This document shows, one piece after another, positions 40,362 to 48,901 of a DNA stretch of 51,239 nt (its first letter is position 1; each line of letters begins with the position of its first letter). A program made the translations under genes and the position numbers. The stretch comes from Ilumatobacteraceae bacterium (GTDB lineage Bacteria; Actinomycetota; Acidimicrobiia; Acidimicrobiales; Ilumatobacteraceae). Under the pieces are notes generated by a model that saw nothing but the letters and a program-made list of their open reading frames with translations, did no database searches and was not told the origin of the DNA. Location of the stretch: positions 1 to 51,239 of the forward strand of contig JANYKU010000054.1 of assembly GCA_025358075.1 (NCBI GenBank), given 5' to 3'.

Positions 40362-42815
40362 ATGCCACCGCCGTTGCCAGAGCGTGCCCGCGTCGTGGTG
40401 ATCGGCGGAGGCGTGATCGGTTGCTCTGTCGCCTATCACCTCGCCGACATGGGCTGCACCGATGTTGTCGTGCTGGAACGCGACCGCCTCACCTCCGGTA
40501 CCACGTGGCATGCCGCCGGGCTGATGGTCACGTTCGGCTCGTTGTCGGAGACCTCGACCGAGATGCGCAAGTACACCTGCGATCTGTACGAGCGGCTGGA
40601 AGCAGAGACCGGGCAGTCGACCGGGTTCAACCGGGTCGGGTTCATCGAGCTCGCCACCGAGCCCGACCGGCTGGAGGAGTACCGCCGAGTCAGTGCGTTC
40701 AACCGCTACTGCGGCGTCGACGTGCACGAGATCTCCGCCGCCGAAGTCGCCGACATGTTCCCTCTCGCCCGCACCGACGACGTGCTCGCCGGGTTCTACG
40801 TCGCCGAAGACGGTCGGGCCAACCCCGTCGACGTGACCATGGCGCTCGCCAAAGGGGCACGGTTGAAAGGCGCGACGATCATCGAGGGCGTCACGGTCAC
40901 CGGTGTGTGCCGGCGCGGTGGGGCGGTCACGGGAGTACGCACCGACCAGGGCGACATCGAAGCCGAGTACGTGGTCAACTGCGCCGGAATGTGGGCCCGC
41001 CAGCTCGGTGAGGCGGCCGGCGTCAACATCCCATTGCAAGCCGCCGAGCACTACTACTTGATCACCGAGCAGATCGAGGGGTTGTCGAAGGACTGGCCGA
41101 TCATCGAAGACCCGGCCAACTTCGGCTACTACCGCGAAGAGGTCGGCGGATTGATGATCGGGCTCTTCGAATCCGTGTGCGCGCCGTGGAACGTGGCCGG
41201 CATCCCACATGATTTCTCGTTCGGCGTGATCCAACCTGACTGGGACCGCATGGGCCCCTACGTCGAACGGGCGATGAGCCGAGTGCCGATCTCGATGGAG
41301 ACCGGCATCCGAATGCTCTTCTGCGGCCCGGAGAGCTTTACGCCCGACCTGCTGCCGGTTGTCGGCGAGGCACCGGAACTGAAGAACTACTTCGTCGCCG
41401 CCGGCATGAACTCGGTCGGGATCCTCACCGGTGGGGGAATGGGCAGGGTGGTCGCCCATTGGATCCTCACCGGCCAGCCCGACGTCGACGTGACGGGTTT
41501 CAACATCGATCGCTTGCACCGCTACCAGTCGAACCCCGAGTACCGGGCGACGCGCACGGTCGAGTCGCTCGGGATGGTCTACCAGTGCCACTACCCGGGC
41601 AGGTCGATGACCACTGCCCGGCAGGCCAAGGTGTCGCCGATCCACCATCGGTTGGCGGCCCAGCGGGCGTACTTCAAAGACGTCAGCGGTTGGGAGGGCG
41701 CCGATTGGTACGCACCCGAGGGCGTCGAGCCGAAGGTCGAGCACCTGTCGTGGGGTCGGCAGAGCTGGTTCGAGCATTGGCGCGCCGAGCACGAGGCCGC
41801 TCGCAACGACGTGATCCTGATGGACATGTCGTTCATGTCGAAGTTCCTCGTTCAAGGTCGCGATGCCGGTCGGCTGCTCAACCAACTGTCGGCCAACTCA
41901 GTCGACGGCGAGCCTGGGGTGATCACGTACACGCAATGGTTGAACCAGGCGGGCACGCTGGAGGCCGACCTCACGGTCACCAAGCTCGACGACGATCGGT
42001 ACTGGGTGGTCGCCACCGACACGGCACACCGCCACGTCGAGACCCGCATGCTCCGCCACTTCGGTGATCACCATGCGATCGTCACCGATGTCACCTCTGG
42101 CTACGCCCAGCTGAACGTGCAGGGGCCGCAGTCACGCGAGCTGCTGCAATCGATCACCTCCGTCGATCTGTCCAACGAAGCGTTTCCGTTTCGCGCCGCC
42201 CGCTACATCGACATCGGGTTCGCCAGGGCGTTGTGCGTGCGGATCACCTATGTGGGCGAACTGGGGTACGAGCTGTACGTGCCTGCCGAGCAAGCGGTTC
42301 ACGTCTTCGACCGCGTGGTTGCCGCCGGCCCGCGTGTCGGCCTGCGCCACGCCGGGCTGAAGGCATTGGGCAGTCTGCGAATGGAGAAGGGCTACCGCGA
42401 CTACGGTCACGACATCGACAACACCGACTCGGTGTTCGAGGCCGGGTTGGGGTTCGCCGTGGATCTCGACAAGCCCGACGGATTCATCGGTCGCGACGCC
42501 GTGGTCGCCGGCCGAGCCGCGGGGCCGCTGACCCGTCGACTCGTCCAGGTCGTGGTCGACGATCCGCAGCCGCTGATGTTCCACGGCGAAGTTCTCCGCC
42601 GCGACGAGCGGCCCGTCGGCTATGTGCGCGCAGCCTCGTACGGCTTCACCCTCGGCGGAGCCGTCGGCCTGGTGATGGTCGAAGCCGGTGAGCCGGTGAC
42701 GGCTGCGTACCTTTCATCCGGCACGTGGGACCTCGAGATTGCCGGCTGTAGGTATCCCGCCCGGGCGTCGATGCGACCGTTGTACGACCCCGACAACCTC
42801 CGGATCAAGTCGTAG
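40362..42815 (+). CDS. Dimethylglycine/sarcosine dehydrogenase-type FAD enzyme fused to a GcvT domain
   Basis: The 817-residue protein has an N-terminal DAO-type FAD domain (VVVIGGGVIGCSVAYHLADMG), with H50 in SGTTWHAAGLM at the place of the covalent 8-alpha-histidyl FAD of mitochondrial DMGDH. From about residue 430 a folate-binding GcvT domain and its C-terminal barrel follow (WLNQAGTLEADLTVTKL, GHDIDNTDSVFEAGLGFAVDLDKPDGFIGRDA). The family demethylates N-methyl amino acids and passes the C1 unit to tetrahydrofolate. The BBE flavoenzyme follows after 7 bp in the same unit. Confidence 0.9.
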   Translation: MPPPLPERARVVVIGGGVIGCSVAYHLADMGCTDVVVLERDRLTSGTTWHAAGLMVTFGSLSETSTEMRKYTCDLYERLEAETGQSTGFNRVGFIELATEPDRLEEYRRVSAFNRYCGVDVHEISAAEVADMFPLARTDDVLAGFYVAEDGRANPVDVTMALAKGARLKGATIIEGVTVTGVCRRGGAVTGVRTDQGDIEAEYVVNCAGMWARQLGEAAGVNIPLQAAEHYYLITEQIEGLSKDWPIIEDPANFGYYREEVGGLMIGLFESVCAPWNVAGIPHDFSFGVIQPDWDRMGPYVERAMSRVPISMETGIRMLFCGPESFTPDLLPVVGEAPELKNYFVAAGMNSVGILTGGGMGRVVAHWILTGQPDVDVTGFNIDRLHRYQSNPEYRATRTVESLGMVYQCHYPGRSMTTARQAKVSPIHHRLAAQRAYFKDVSGWEGADWYAPEGVEPKVEHLSWGRQSWFEHWRAEHEAARNDVILMDMSFMSKFLVQGRDAGRLLNQLSANSVDGEPGVITYTQWLNQAGTLEADLTVTKLDDDRYWVVATDTAHRHVETRMLRHFGDHHAIVTDVTSGYAQLNVQGPQSRELLQSITSVDLSNEAFPFRAARYIDIGFARALCVRITYVGELGYELYVPAEQAVHVFDRVVAAGPRVGLRHAGLKALGSLRMEKGYRDYGHDIDNTDSVFEAGLGFAVDLDKPDGFIGRDAVVAGRAAGPLTRRLVQVVVDDPQPLMFHGEVLRRDERPVGYVRAASYGFTLGGAVGLVMVEAGEPVTAAYLSSGTWDLEIAGCRYPARASMRPLYDPDNLRIKS

Positions 42816-42822
42816 TCCGGGG

Positions 42823-44202
42823 ATGACGATGTTCGAAGGGCGATACATCGAGCGCGGCAGCCCAGAGTACGAAGCGGCACGCACCGAGGCCCTGTTCAAC
42901 GCCCGCCATCCCGCGCGATTTCCGGCCGCGGTGCTCGAAGCGGTCAGTGACGCCGACGTCGTCGCCGGAGTGCGGTTGGCCAGAGAACGCGGTTGGATGG
43001 TCGCGGTGCGCTCGGGCGGTCACGCCTGGGCGGGTTGGAGCGTGCGCGACGACTCGCTGCTGATCGACATGACCGGCCTGCGCGAGATGACCGTCGACGT
43101 CAACAGCATGACGGCGACGACACGTCCCTCGATCCGTGGTGGGCAGGAGCTCGGCCCGTTCCTGCGTCGATACGGCGTGGTCTTCCCGGGCGGGCATTGC
43201 TCCAACGTCGGGCTCGGTGGGTACCTGTTGCAAGGCGGTCAGGGTTGGAACTCGCGGCAGTGGGGATGGGGTTGCGAGAACGTGGTCGGTGTCGATGTGG
43301 TCACCGCCGATGGTGAGCTTGTTCACGCCGACGCCCGGCACCATCCCGATCTGTTGTGGGCGGCGAGGGGCGCCGGACCGGCCTTCTTCGGTGTGGTCAC
43401 CCGTTTCTACCTGCGCGTGCACCGCATGCCCGAGGCCTTCACGCACACGACCTATGCGTTTCCGATCGAATGCTTCGAGGAGTTGATCGCCTGGGCCCAT
43501 GAGGTGTTGCCGACACTCGATGTTCGAGTCGAGCCGGTGATCGTCGGCACGCGCATCCCACCGCCCGGCGTCGATGTCGGTGGTGGGCCGTTGTTGATCA
43601 TGCACGTAACCGGCATGTTCGACACGCCTGAGGAAGCACGCACGCTGATGGCTCCGCTGGAGACCTGTCCGGTGCTCGATCGGGCGTTGTTGAGAGTCTT
43701 CGCCGAGCCGACCGCCTTCGAAGACGAGAACACGATCATGGACGCTCAGAACCCGCCGGGGATGCGCTATTCGGCGGACTGCGCGTGGACCGACGCCACG
43801 GCCGCCGAGCTGATGCCGATGCTCGGTGAGATCTATCGGTCGCTGCCAACGCCCGAGTCGTTCGTCATCTGGTACGGCTGGGCACCGCAGCGACCGCTGA
43901 CCGACATGGCTTTTTCGATGGAGGGCAACGTCTACATCGCCACCTACACGATCTGGGAACACGAAGAGGACGACGCCGAGATGCAGGACTGGGTGACGTC
44001 GAGGTTCCGTGCGCTCGAACCCGTGAGCAAGGGCTCGTATCTCGGCGACGCCGACCTCACACGTCGTTCGTCGAAGTTCATGGCCGACGAGAACTTCGCC
44101 AGGCTCCAACAGCTGCGCGACCTCTACGACCCCGACCGTTTGTTCTTCGACTTCTACCAGCGGCCGGGGTGTGCCGTGAACGAGTTCGAAGTCACTCGAT
44201 GA
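42823..44202 (+). CDS. Bicovalent-type FAD-linked oxidase (BBE/FAD_binding_4)
   Basis: The 459-residue p-cresol-methylhydroxylase-superfamily flavoprotein has H67 in RSGGHAW and C126 in GGHCSNVGLGG at the two covalent FAD attachment positions of berberine-bridge-like oxidases, and the C-terminal BBE segment LYDPDRLFFDFYQ. No signal peptide is visible, so it is cytosolic. It would oxidise an alcohol, sugar or amine with O2, producing H2O2. ATG 42823 (alternative 42829) is just after the dehydrogenase stop, suggesting a joint pathway. It overlaps the opposing SDR by 11 bp. Confidence 0.87.
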   Translation: MTMFEGRYIERGSPEYEAARTEALFNARHPARFPAAVLEAVSDADVVAGVRLARERGWMVAVRSGGHAWAGWSVRDDSLLIDMTGLREMTVDVNSMTATTRPSIRGGQELGPFLRRYGVVFPGGHCSNVGLGGYLLQGGQGWNSRQWGWGCENVVGVDVVTADGELVHADARHHPDLLWAARGAGPAFFGVVTRFYLRVHRMPEAFTHTTYAFPIECFEELIAWAHEVLPTLDVRVEPVIVGTRIPPPGVDVGGGPLLIMHVTGMFDTPEEARTLMAPLETCPVLDRALLRVFAEPTAFEDENTIMDAQNPPGMRYSADCAWTDATAAELMPMLGEIYRSLPTPESFVIWYGWAPQRPLTDMAFSMEGNVYIATYTIWEHEEDDAEMQDWVTSRFRALEPVSKGSYLGDADLTRRSSKFMADENFARLQQLRDLYDPDRLFFDFYQRPGCAVNEFEVTR

Positions 44203-44959
44203 CCGACTGACCTCCGTCGACCGGGATCGCCGCGGCGTTGATGTACCACGCGTCGTCGGAGGCGAGGAACGCGGCGAGCTTGGCGACGTCGTCGGCAGTG
44301 CCGACGCGACCGAGCGGGTTGGCGGTAGCGAGCATGCTGCCGGGTGCGTCGGGCGAGGAGAACAGGAACTCCGTCGATGGGGTGCGGATCAGGCCCGGCA
44401 TGATCGCGTTGGCGCGTATGCGATGTGGACCGCCGGCAGCAGCGAGGTGGTAGGTGAACGACAGGACGCCACCCTTGGCAGCACCATGTGCGGCTTGCTG
44501 GAAGAAGGCCGCGCCGCGGATCGAGGCGATCGAAGCCACGTTGATGATGCTTCCGCCACCGCGGGCGACGAGATGCGGCCAGGCAACTTTGCAGGCGTAG
44601 AAGACCAGATCGAGCTCGTTGCGGATCCCGGTGTGCCAGCCCTCGACCGTCAGCTCGTCCCACGGGCCGACGACCGGAAGCGATGCATTGTTGTAGAGCA
44701 CGTCGATGCCGCCATGGGTTGCTGCCGCCTCGTCGACCCAGAGCTGGGTTGCTTCGTACGACGACAGATCGACCGGGGCCTTGGAGGTCATCATGCCGCC
44801 GGCGTCGCGGACCAGCCGCACGGTCTCGGCCGAGGTCTCGGGATTGAGATCGCACCCCACAACCGTTGCTCCCTCGGCAGCGAACAGCAGCGCCGCAGCG
44901 CGGCCCATGCCGACTCCGGTGCCGGTGATCAAGGCGACCTTGCCCGCGAGACGATTCAT
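44192..44959 (-). CDS. SDR-family protein with His replacing the catalytic Tyr
   Basis: The 255-residue SDR has TGTGVGMG (12-19) for cofactor, D37 (NAD preference), YNNAS (a change from NNAG) and INVAS with the catalytic Ser. At the YxxxK place it reads HGAAK (H158, K162; codon CAT). Classical SDR chemistry needs Tyr as acid/base, so it may be inactive, use His, or have another function. It closely resembles the SDR at 13500, which keeps Tyr. Third gene of the nhaA-LLM-SDR unit, 2 bp after the LLM stop. Confidence 0.85.
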   Translation of the reverse strand: MNRLAGKVALITGTGVGMGRAAALLFAAEGATVVGCDLNPETSAETVRLVRDAGGMMTSKAPVDLSSYEATQLWVDEAAATHGGIDVLYNNASLPVVGPWDELTVEGWHTGIRNELDLVFYACKVAWPHLVARGGGSIINVASIASIRGAAFFQQAAHGAAKGGVLSFTYHLAAAGGPHRIRANAIMPGLIRTPSTEFLFSSPDAPGSMLATANPLGRVGTADDVAKLAAFLASDDAWYINAAAIPVDGGQSVIE

Positions 44960-44961
44960 TG

Positions 44962-45999
44962 CTAGACGACGGAGGCTTCGCGCAGGAGTGGCGCCACCTC
45001 GGAGCTGAACAGCTCGTGGCTGGCTTCGAGCCGGTCGTAGTCGCGTTCGCTGAACGCGACCAGCAGATGACCCGCCCCGATCACCTGACATTGCTCGATC
45101 AGTTGCTCGGCGACCTGTTGGGCAGTGCCGCTGACGAACTCTTCGTCGCTGAGCGCCGCGATCGACTCGTCGGGTCGGTCGAGCAGCGCGGCCCACGGTG
45201 GCAGTGACCCGGCGCTGGATTGCAGCACGTCGAGAAGCGCACGCTTGGCGCGGTGAACGGCCTCTCGTTGCTGCGATGGTTTGTCGACGAACGTGACCAT
45301 GCGGCGCACGGCGATCTGTTCCGGACCGTGCGGCTGGCCGGCCTCTTCTGCACCGTGGCGATAGGCGTCGAACACCTCGCCAACCTCTTTGGCCGACAGG
45401 AACCCTCCGCAGGCCTTCCAACCGCGCCGCCCGGCCTTCTCGGCCGACCCGGCCGAGCGAACGGCGGTCCACAGTGGAGGCGACGGTTGCTGTAGGCACC
45501 GCGGCAGGATCTCGAGGTCGTCGAAGTTCCAGTGCGTTCCGTGGTGGGTGATCACGGCGTTCTTCAACGCCGCGTCGAGCACATCGATGATCTCGGCATG
45601 GCGCTCGGCGGCGACCTGGGGCGAGATCCCGACCACGGCGAGCTCGGGGGGAATCCCACTGACGACACCGATCTCCAAGCGTCCATCGGTGAGGTGGTCG
45701 AGCATGGCGATCTCCTCGACGATTCGCCACGGAGTCGTGTATGGCGTGACTGATCCGAGCACGCCGAGCCGTAGTCGGCTCGTGCGTGCCGCAACGTGCG
45801 AGATCAACAAGTTCGGTGATGGGCTGTACGCCGCGCCGAAGTGGTGCTCGCTGAAGAAGATCCCCTCGAAGGCGCGGCTGTCGGCGCGGGTCCACAGATC
45901 GACATACCAGCGAAAGTGATCGTGGACGGCCTGCGGATCGGTGCGCGAACCGACGTCGAGCGGTTGGTGAAAGAACTCGAACAACCACGGATTGATCAT
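44962..45999 (-). CDS. LLM-class flavin/F420-dependent oxidoreductase
   Basis: The 345-residue luciferase-like enzyme has EGIFFSEHHFGAAYSPSPNLLISHVAARTSRLRLGVLGSVTPYTTPWRIVEEIAMLDHLTDGRLEIGVVSG, a standard LLM core with the conserved Arg/Glu pattern (quoted in overlapping pieces of the family core at residues about 43-115). FMN or F420 cannot be told apart by eye. ATG 45999 overlaps the nhaA stop by 4 bp. Confidence 0.85.
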   Translation of the reverse strand: MINPWLFEFFHQPLDVGSRTDPQAVHDHFRWYVDLWTRADSRAFEGIFFSEHHFGAAYSPSPNLLISHVAARTSRLRLGVLGSVTPYTTPWRIVEEIAMLDHLTDGRLEIGVVSGIPPELAVVGISPQVAAERHAEIIDVLDAALKNAVITHHGTHWNFDDLEILPRCLQQPSPPLWTAVRSAGSAEKAGRRGWKACGGFLSAKEVGEVFDAYRHGAEEAGQPHGPEQIAVRRMVTFVDKPSQQREAVHRAKRALLDVLQSSAGSLPPWAALLDRPDESIAALSDEEFVSGTAQQVAEQLIEQCQVIGAGHLLVAFSERDYDRLEASHELFSSEVAPLLREASVV

Positions 46000-47324
46000 G
46001 TTGGCTCCCGTCGATCCTGCTGATCAGCGCCGAGATGAGAGCCGGACGACCGATCGCTACGAACGCTCAGAATAGCAAGCGACGCTCCGGCGGCGAGCAC
46101 CGCGGCAACGACGATTGCCAGGGTGGCATCGGCCCGCTGAGTCGGGTCGGTGAGTGCGAGCTCGGTGATGAAAAGGGCAACCGTGAAGCCCATGCCGGCC
46201 GAGGCCGCCACTCCCAACGTCTGCAGGTCGCCTGCGCCGCCCGGTCGGTCGGCGAGCCCCGCGCCGATCACCGACTTCGTGGCGATCATGACCCCGACGG
46301 GCTTGCCGATCACGCGGGCAACGATGATTGCCCAGGTCAGCGGTGACCGGATGGCGGAGTGCAACAGGTTGCTGCTCAACGTGACACCCGTGTTGGCCAG
46401 TGCGAACAACGGGACGATCACATAACTCGCCCATGGGTGGAGCACGTGCTCGAGCCATTCCACTACCGACACCGATCCACGAGCCATGTCGGTCGTCGAC
46501 CTCACTGCCTCGACGGAGCCCACGTCGGCGAGCTCCTCGACATCGACGAACTCTGCGGCGATGCGCGGCGTCGATGGTGCAAGCAAGCCCATCGCCACCC
46601 CGGCGATCGTGGCGTTGACACCCGCTTCATGCAGCGTGAGCCACAGCATGCATCCGAGGCCGACGTACACCGAGGTCTGCTGCACGCCCACCCTGTTGGC
46701 GATCACTGCACAGCCGAACACTCCCAACGCGGCGGCCAGCCACAGCCATCCGATTCCCGTCGAGTAGATGGCGGCGATGATCAGCAGCGAGATGATGTCG
46801 TCGACGATGGCGATGGCGAGCAGGAAGACTCGCAGTTGCGGCGACACACGGCCGCCGGCGATGGCCAGCACACCGACTGCGAGCGGGATGTCGGTGGCGA
46901 CCACGATCGCCCAGCCCCGCGGAGCGGTACCGCCGGCGATCGCGAGGTAGATCAACGCGGGTGCCGCCATGCCGCCGACCGCGGCCGCGACCGGTAGGAA
47001 GGCCGCGCGCTTGCCGGCCAGCATGCCACTGACCAACTCACGCTTGATCTCCAGGCCGACGACGAAGAAGAAGATCGTGATCAGCCCCTCATCGACCCAT
47101 TGCCGAAGGATGAGGCTCAGTGTGTGATCGCCGATCGTGACCGAGAACGTGGTCGACCACAACCTCTCGTACGAGGCCGACCATGGCGAGTTCGCCCAGA
47201 TGATCGCCGCGGTCGCGCCGAGCGCCAACAGGATCCCTCCGGCCGTCTCGGTGCGCAGGAAGTCGCGCAACGGTGAGAGAAGCCGGGGGATAGGTTGTTC
47301 AGCGCGCCGAGATTGGCGAGTCAC
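45996..47324 (-). CDS. nhaA: Na+/H+ antiporter NhaA
   Basis: The 442-residue membrane protein has the NhaA signature: ETAGGILLALGATAAIIWANSPW at the N-terminus, VVGLEIKRELVSG, TDIPLAVGVLA (the TM4 Thr-Asp) and IVDDIISLLIIAA with the paired Asp of the ion site. Length exceeds E. coli NhaA (388) mainly through N- and C-terminal tails. GAGGAG lies about five bases before GTG 47324. It exports Na+ in exchange for H+. First gene of the nhaA-LLM-SDR unit. Confidence 0.93.
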   Translation of the reverse strand: MTRQSRRAEQPIPRLLSPLRDFLRTETAGGILLALGATAAIIWANSPWSASYERLWSTTFSVTIGDHTLSLILRQWVDEGLITIFFFVVGLEIKRELVSGMLAGKRAAFLPVAAAVGGMAAPALIYLAIAGGTAPRGWAIVVATDIPLAVGVLAIAGGRVSPQLRVFLLAIAIVDDIISLLIIAAIYSTGIGWLWLAAALGVFGCAVIANRVGVQQTSVYVGLGCMLWLTLHEAGVNATIAGVAMGLLAPSTPRIAAEFVDVEELADVGSVEAVRSTTDMARGSVSVVEWLEHVLHPWASYVIVPLFALANTGVTLSSNLLHSAIRSPLTWAIIVARVIGKPVGVMIATKSVIGAGLADRPGGAGDLQTLGVAASAGMGFTVALFITELALTDPTQRADATLAIVVAAVLAAGASLAILSVRSDRSSGSHLGADQQDRREPT

Positions 47325-47418
47325 GGGATCTCCTCAGTTCGCCGACCAGACTTCCCGGCACGCCAATGCTCACAGTAGTTGGCTCTGGCCCGGAGGGTGT
47401 GCAGCAACGGTTCGCGCG

Positions 47419-47424
47419 TATCGT
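47419..47424 (+). promoter_or_regulatory. Candidate leaderless -10 (TATCGT)
   Basis: TATCGT, six bases, then GTG 47431, supporting that start for the transporter gene. Confidence 0.5.
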
Positions 47425-47430
47425 TGGGGC

Positions 47431-48354
47431 GTGGCGATCAGCGAATCGACGACAGCGGTTGTTGACCGCCCCTCCGCGCCACCGTCGATGGCGGTGCGCG
47501 CCGCGCTGCTGACCATCGTCTTGTTCTTCGGTGGCAGTCTTCCCGCGTACAAGTTGGCCAGCGCGAGCTTTGGCCCGGCCACTACTAATCTCATCCGCTT
47601 CCTGATCGCAACCGTCATGCTGCTGGTCATCGCTCGGCGCCGGCTGTCGACGGCACGGCTCCACTACCGGCGTTTGATCGTGATCGGGATGTTCGGCATC
47701 GGCTTGATGGCCGTGTTCATGGGCATCGGTGTCGATCGTGGCTCGGCGACGATCGGGTCGATCGTCGTCGGCCTCGAGCCGATCGGCGTTGCCCTTGCCG
47801 GCGTGCTGCTGGTGGGCGACGCACCGTCACGCCGGTCGATCGTCGCCTTGGTCGTCGGATTCACCGGCGCGCTCGTCGCCTCTGGCGTGTTCACCGAGCA
47901 CTCCGGGCCGTCGCCGGTGCTCCCGATCATCTTGCTGCTGGGCACCGTCGTCGCCTTCTCGATCTACACGGCCTTCGTCCGCAAGGTGGGGCGCGGCGTT
48001 GATCCGTTGGCTGTTGCCGCCGTGACTCAAGTCGGCGCGTTGATGTTCGTGATCCCGGCGTGTCTGTTCGATGTGTTCAACGGCGGCATGGTGCGCGGCG
48101 ACTCGATCACCCCGAAAGCTCTCGGCGCGGCCATCTTCCTCGGCATCGGTTCGGGGATCGCCTACCTGTTGCTGTGTCTGGTGCTCTCGAACCATTCCTC
48201 CAACCGGGTCGCCGTCACGCTGTTCCTCACGCCGGCACTCGGTGTGCTGTTTTCGTGGATCGTCGTCGGCGAACACCTGCATTGGCGCGACGGCGTCGGC
48301 GGGGCGCTCGTGCTACTGGCGGTGTGGATCAGCGAGCGAGCTGCGCCGGCGTGA
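47431..48354 (+). CDS. EamA/DMT-family transporter
   Basis: The 307-residue membrane protein has ten hydrophobic segments in two EamA repeats (for example AALLTIVLFFGGSLPAYKLASASFGP, FLTPALGVLFSWIVVGEHL). Such proteins export amino acids, purines or other metabolites; cargo unknown. GTG 47431 is fixed by the -10 just upstream. The stop overlaps the start of the VOC gene (GTGA). Confidence 0.87.
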   Translation: MAISESTTAVVDRPSAPPSMAVRAALLTIVLFFGGSLPAYKLASASFGPATTNLIRFLIATVMLLVIARRRLSTARLHYRRLIVIGMFGIGLMAVFMGIGVDRGSATIGSIVVGLEPIGVALAGVLLVGDAPSRRSIVALVVGFTGALVASGVFTEHSGPSPVLPIILLLGTVVAFSIYTAFVRKVGRGVDPLAVAAVTQVGALMFVIPACLFDVFNGGMVRGDSITPKALGAAIFLGIGSGIAYLLLCLVLSNHSSNRVAVTLFLTPALGVLFSWIVVGEHLHWRDGVGGALVLLAVWISERAAPA

Positions 48355-48725
48355 TCCTGCACCAAGTCGCCCAACATGCCGACGACCTCGATCGAGCAGT
48401 GGCCTTCTACACCAAGTTGATCGGCGAGCCGCCGATCGGGATCTTCGATCCACCCGGGTTGGCATTCTTCCGGCTCGGCGAGACTCGACTGCTGATCGAG
48501 CGCGGCGCGCCCAAGGCGTTGATCTACCTACGTGTCGACGATGTCCGTTCGGCGGTCGATCAGTTGCGAGCGGACGGCGTCGAGATCGCCAGTGAGCCGC
48601 ACGTGATCTTCACCGACGAACTCGGCCAGTTCGGTCCGCCTGGCGCGCAGGAGTGGATGGCGTTCCTCACCGACAGCGAGGGCAACATGGTCGGCCTGGC
48701 CAGCCAGAACGACCCCGTGGACTAG
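48351..48725 (+). CDS. VOC/glyoxalase-superfamily protein
   Basis: The 124-residue single-domain VOC protein has LHQVAQHADDLDRAVAFYTKLIG at the start and EWMAFLTDSEGNMVGLASQ at the end, the standard two half-modules. H4 and E116 are candidate metal ligands. It is coupled to the transporter by a 4-bp overlap. Substrate unknown; it could be a resistance or isomerase-type protein. Confidence 0.82.
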   Translation: MILHQVAQHADDLDRAVAFYTKLIGEPPIGIFDPPGLAFFRLGETRLLIERGAPKALIYLRVDDVRSAVDQLRADGVEIASEPHVIFTDELGQFGPPGAQEWMAFLTDSEGNMVGLASQNDPVD

Positions 48726-48748
48726 CCCCATGGGCGCGAAGCGGTCGG

Positions 48749-48863
48749 TGTGGAGTGTTTGACACCCACCCGGGATACGTCCCAACACTCCACAGGGTCG
48801 GTGTGGAGTGTTTGACGCCCAGCTGGGTGCGTCGAAGAACTCCACAGTGGTCCGGGTGAGGGG
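48749..48863 (-). repeat. Palindromic repeat locus C (two full copies)
   Basis: Two palindromes, 48749-48794 (46 bp) and 48802-48846 (45 bp), begin TGTGGAGTGTTTGAC and end CTCCACA, each preceded by GGTCGG and separated by GGGTCGG. The second has the core GACGCCCAGCTGGGTGCGTC. GGGTGAGGGG at 48854-48863 is the reverse complement of the flank at locus A (10135-10144). Convergent genes flank the locus. Confidence 0.88.
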
Positions 48864-48901
48864 CTCGATGCGCTCCCAGTGCCGAAACCGATGAGATGGG
48901 C

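Noticed and set aside
40245..41885. A 546-codon minus-strand frame
   Set aside because: Antisense to the methylglycine dehydrogenase gene and of the same shadow composition (His/Asp/Arg-rich). Similar long shadows at 14267-15562, 21159-22475, 24181-25626 and 42805-44109 were rejected too.
44960..45988. N-terminal extension of the SDR frame to nearly 600 codons
   Set aside because: It runs antisense-like in another frame through the LLM gene, which is itself a clear coding sequence on the same strand. The SDR homology begins at ATG 44959.
48749..48846. Two repeats separated by a short spacer as a CRISPR array
   Set aside because: The repeats are long palindromes with a fixed 7-bp spacer that is the same at another locus. 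There are no variable spacers and no cas genes.
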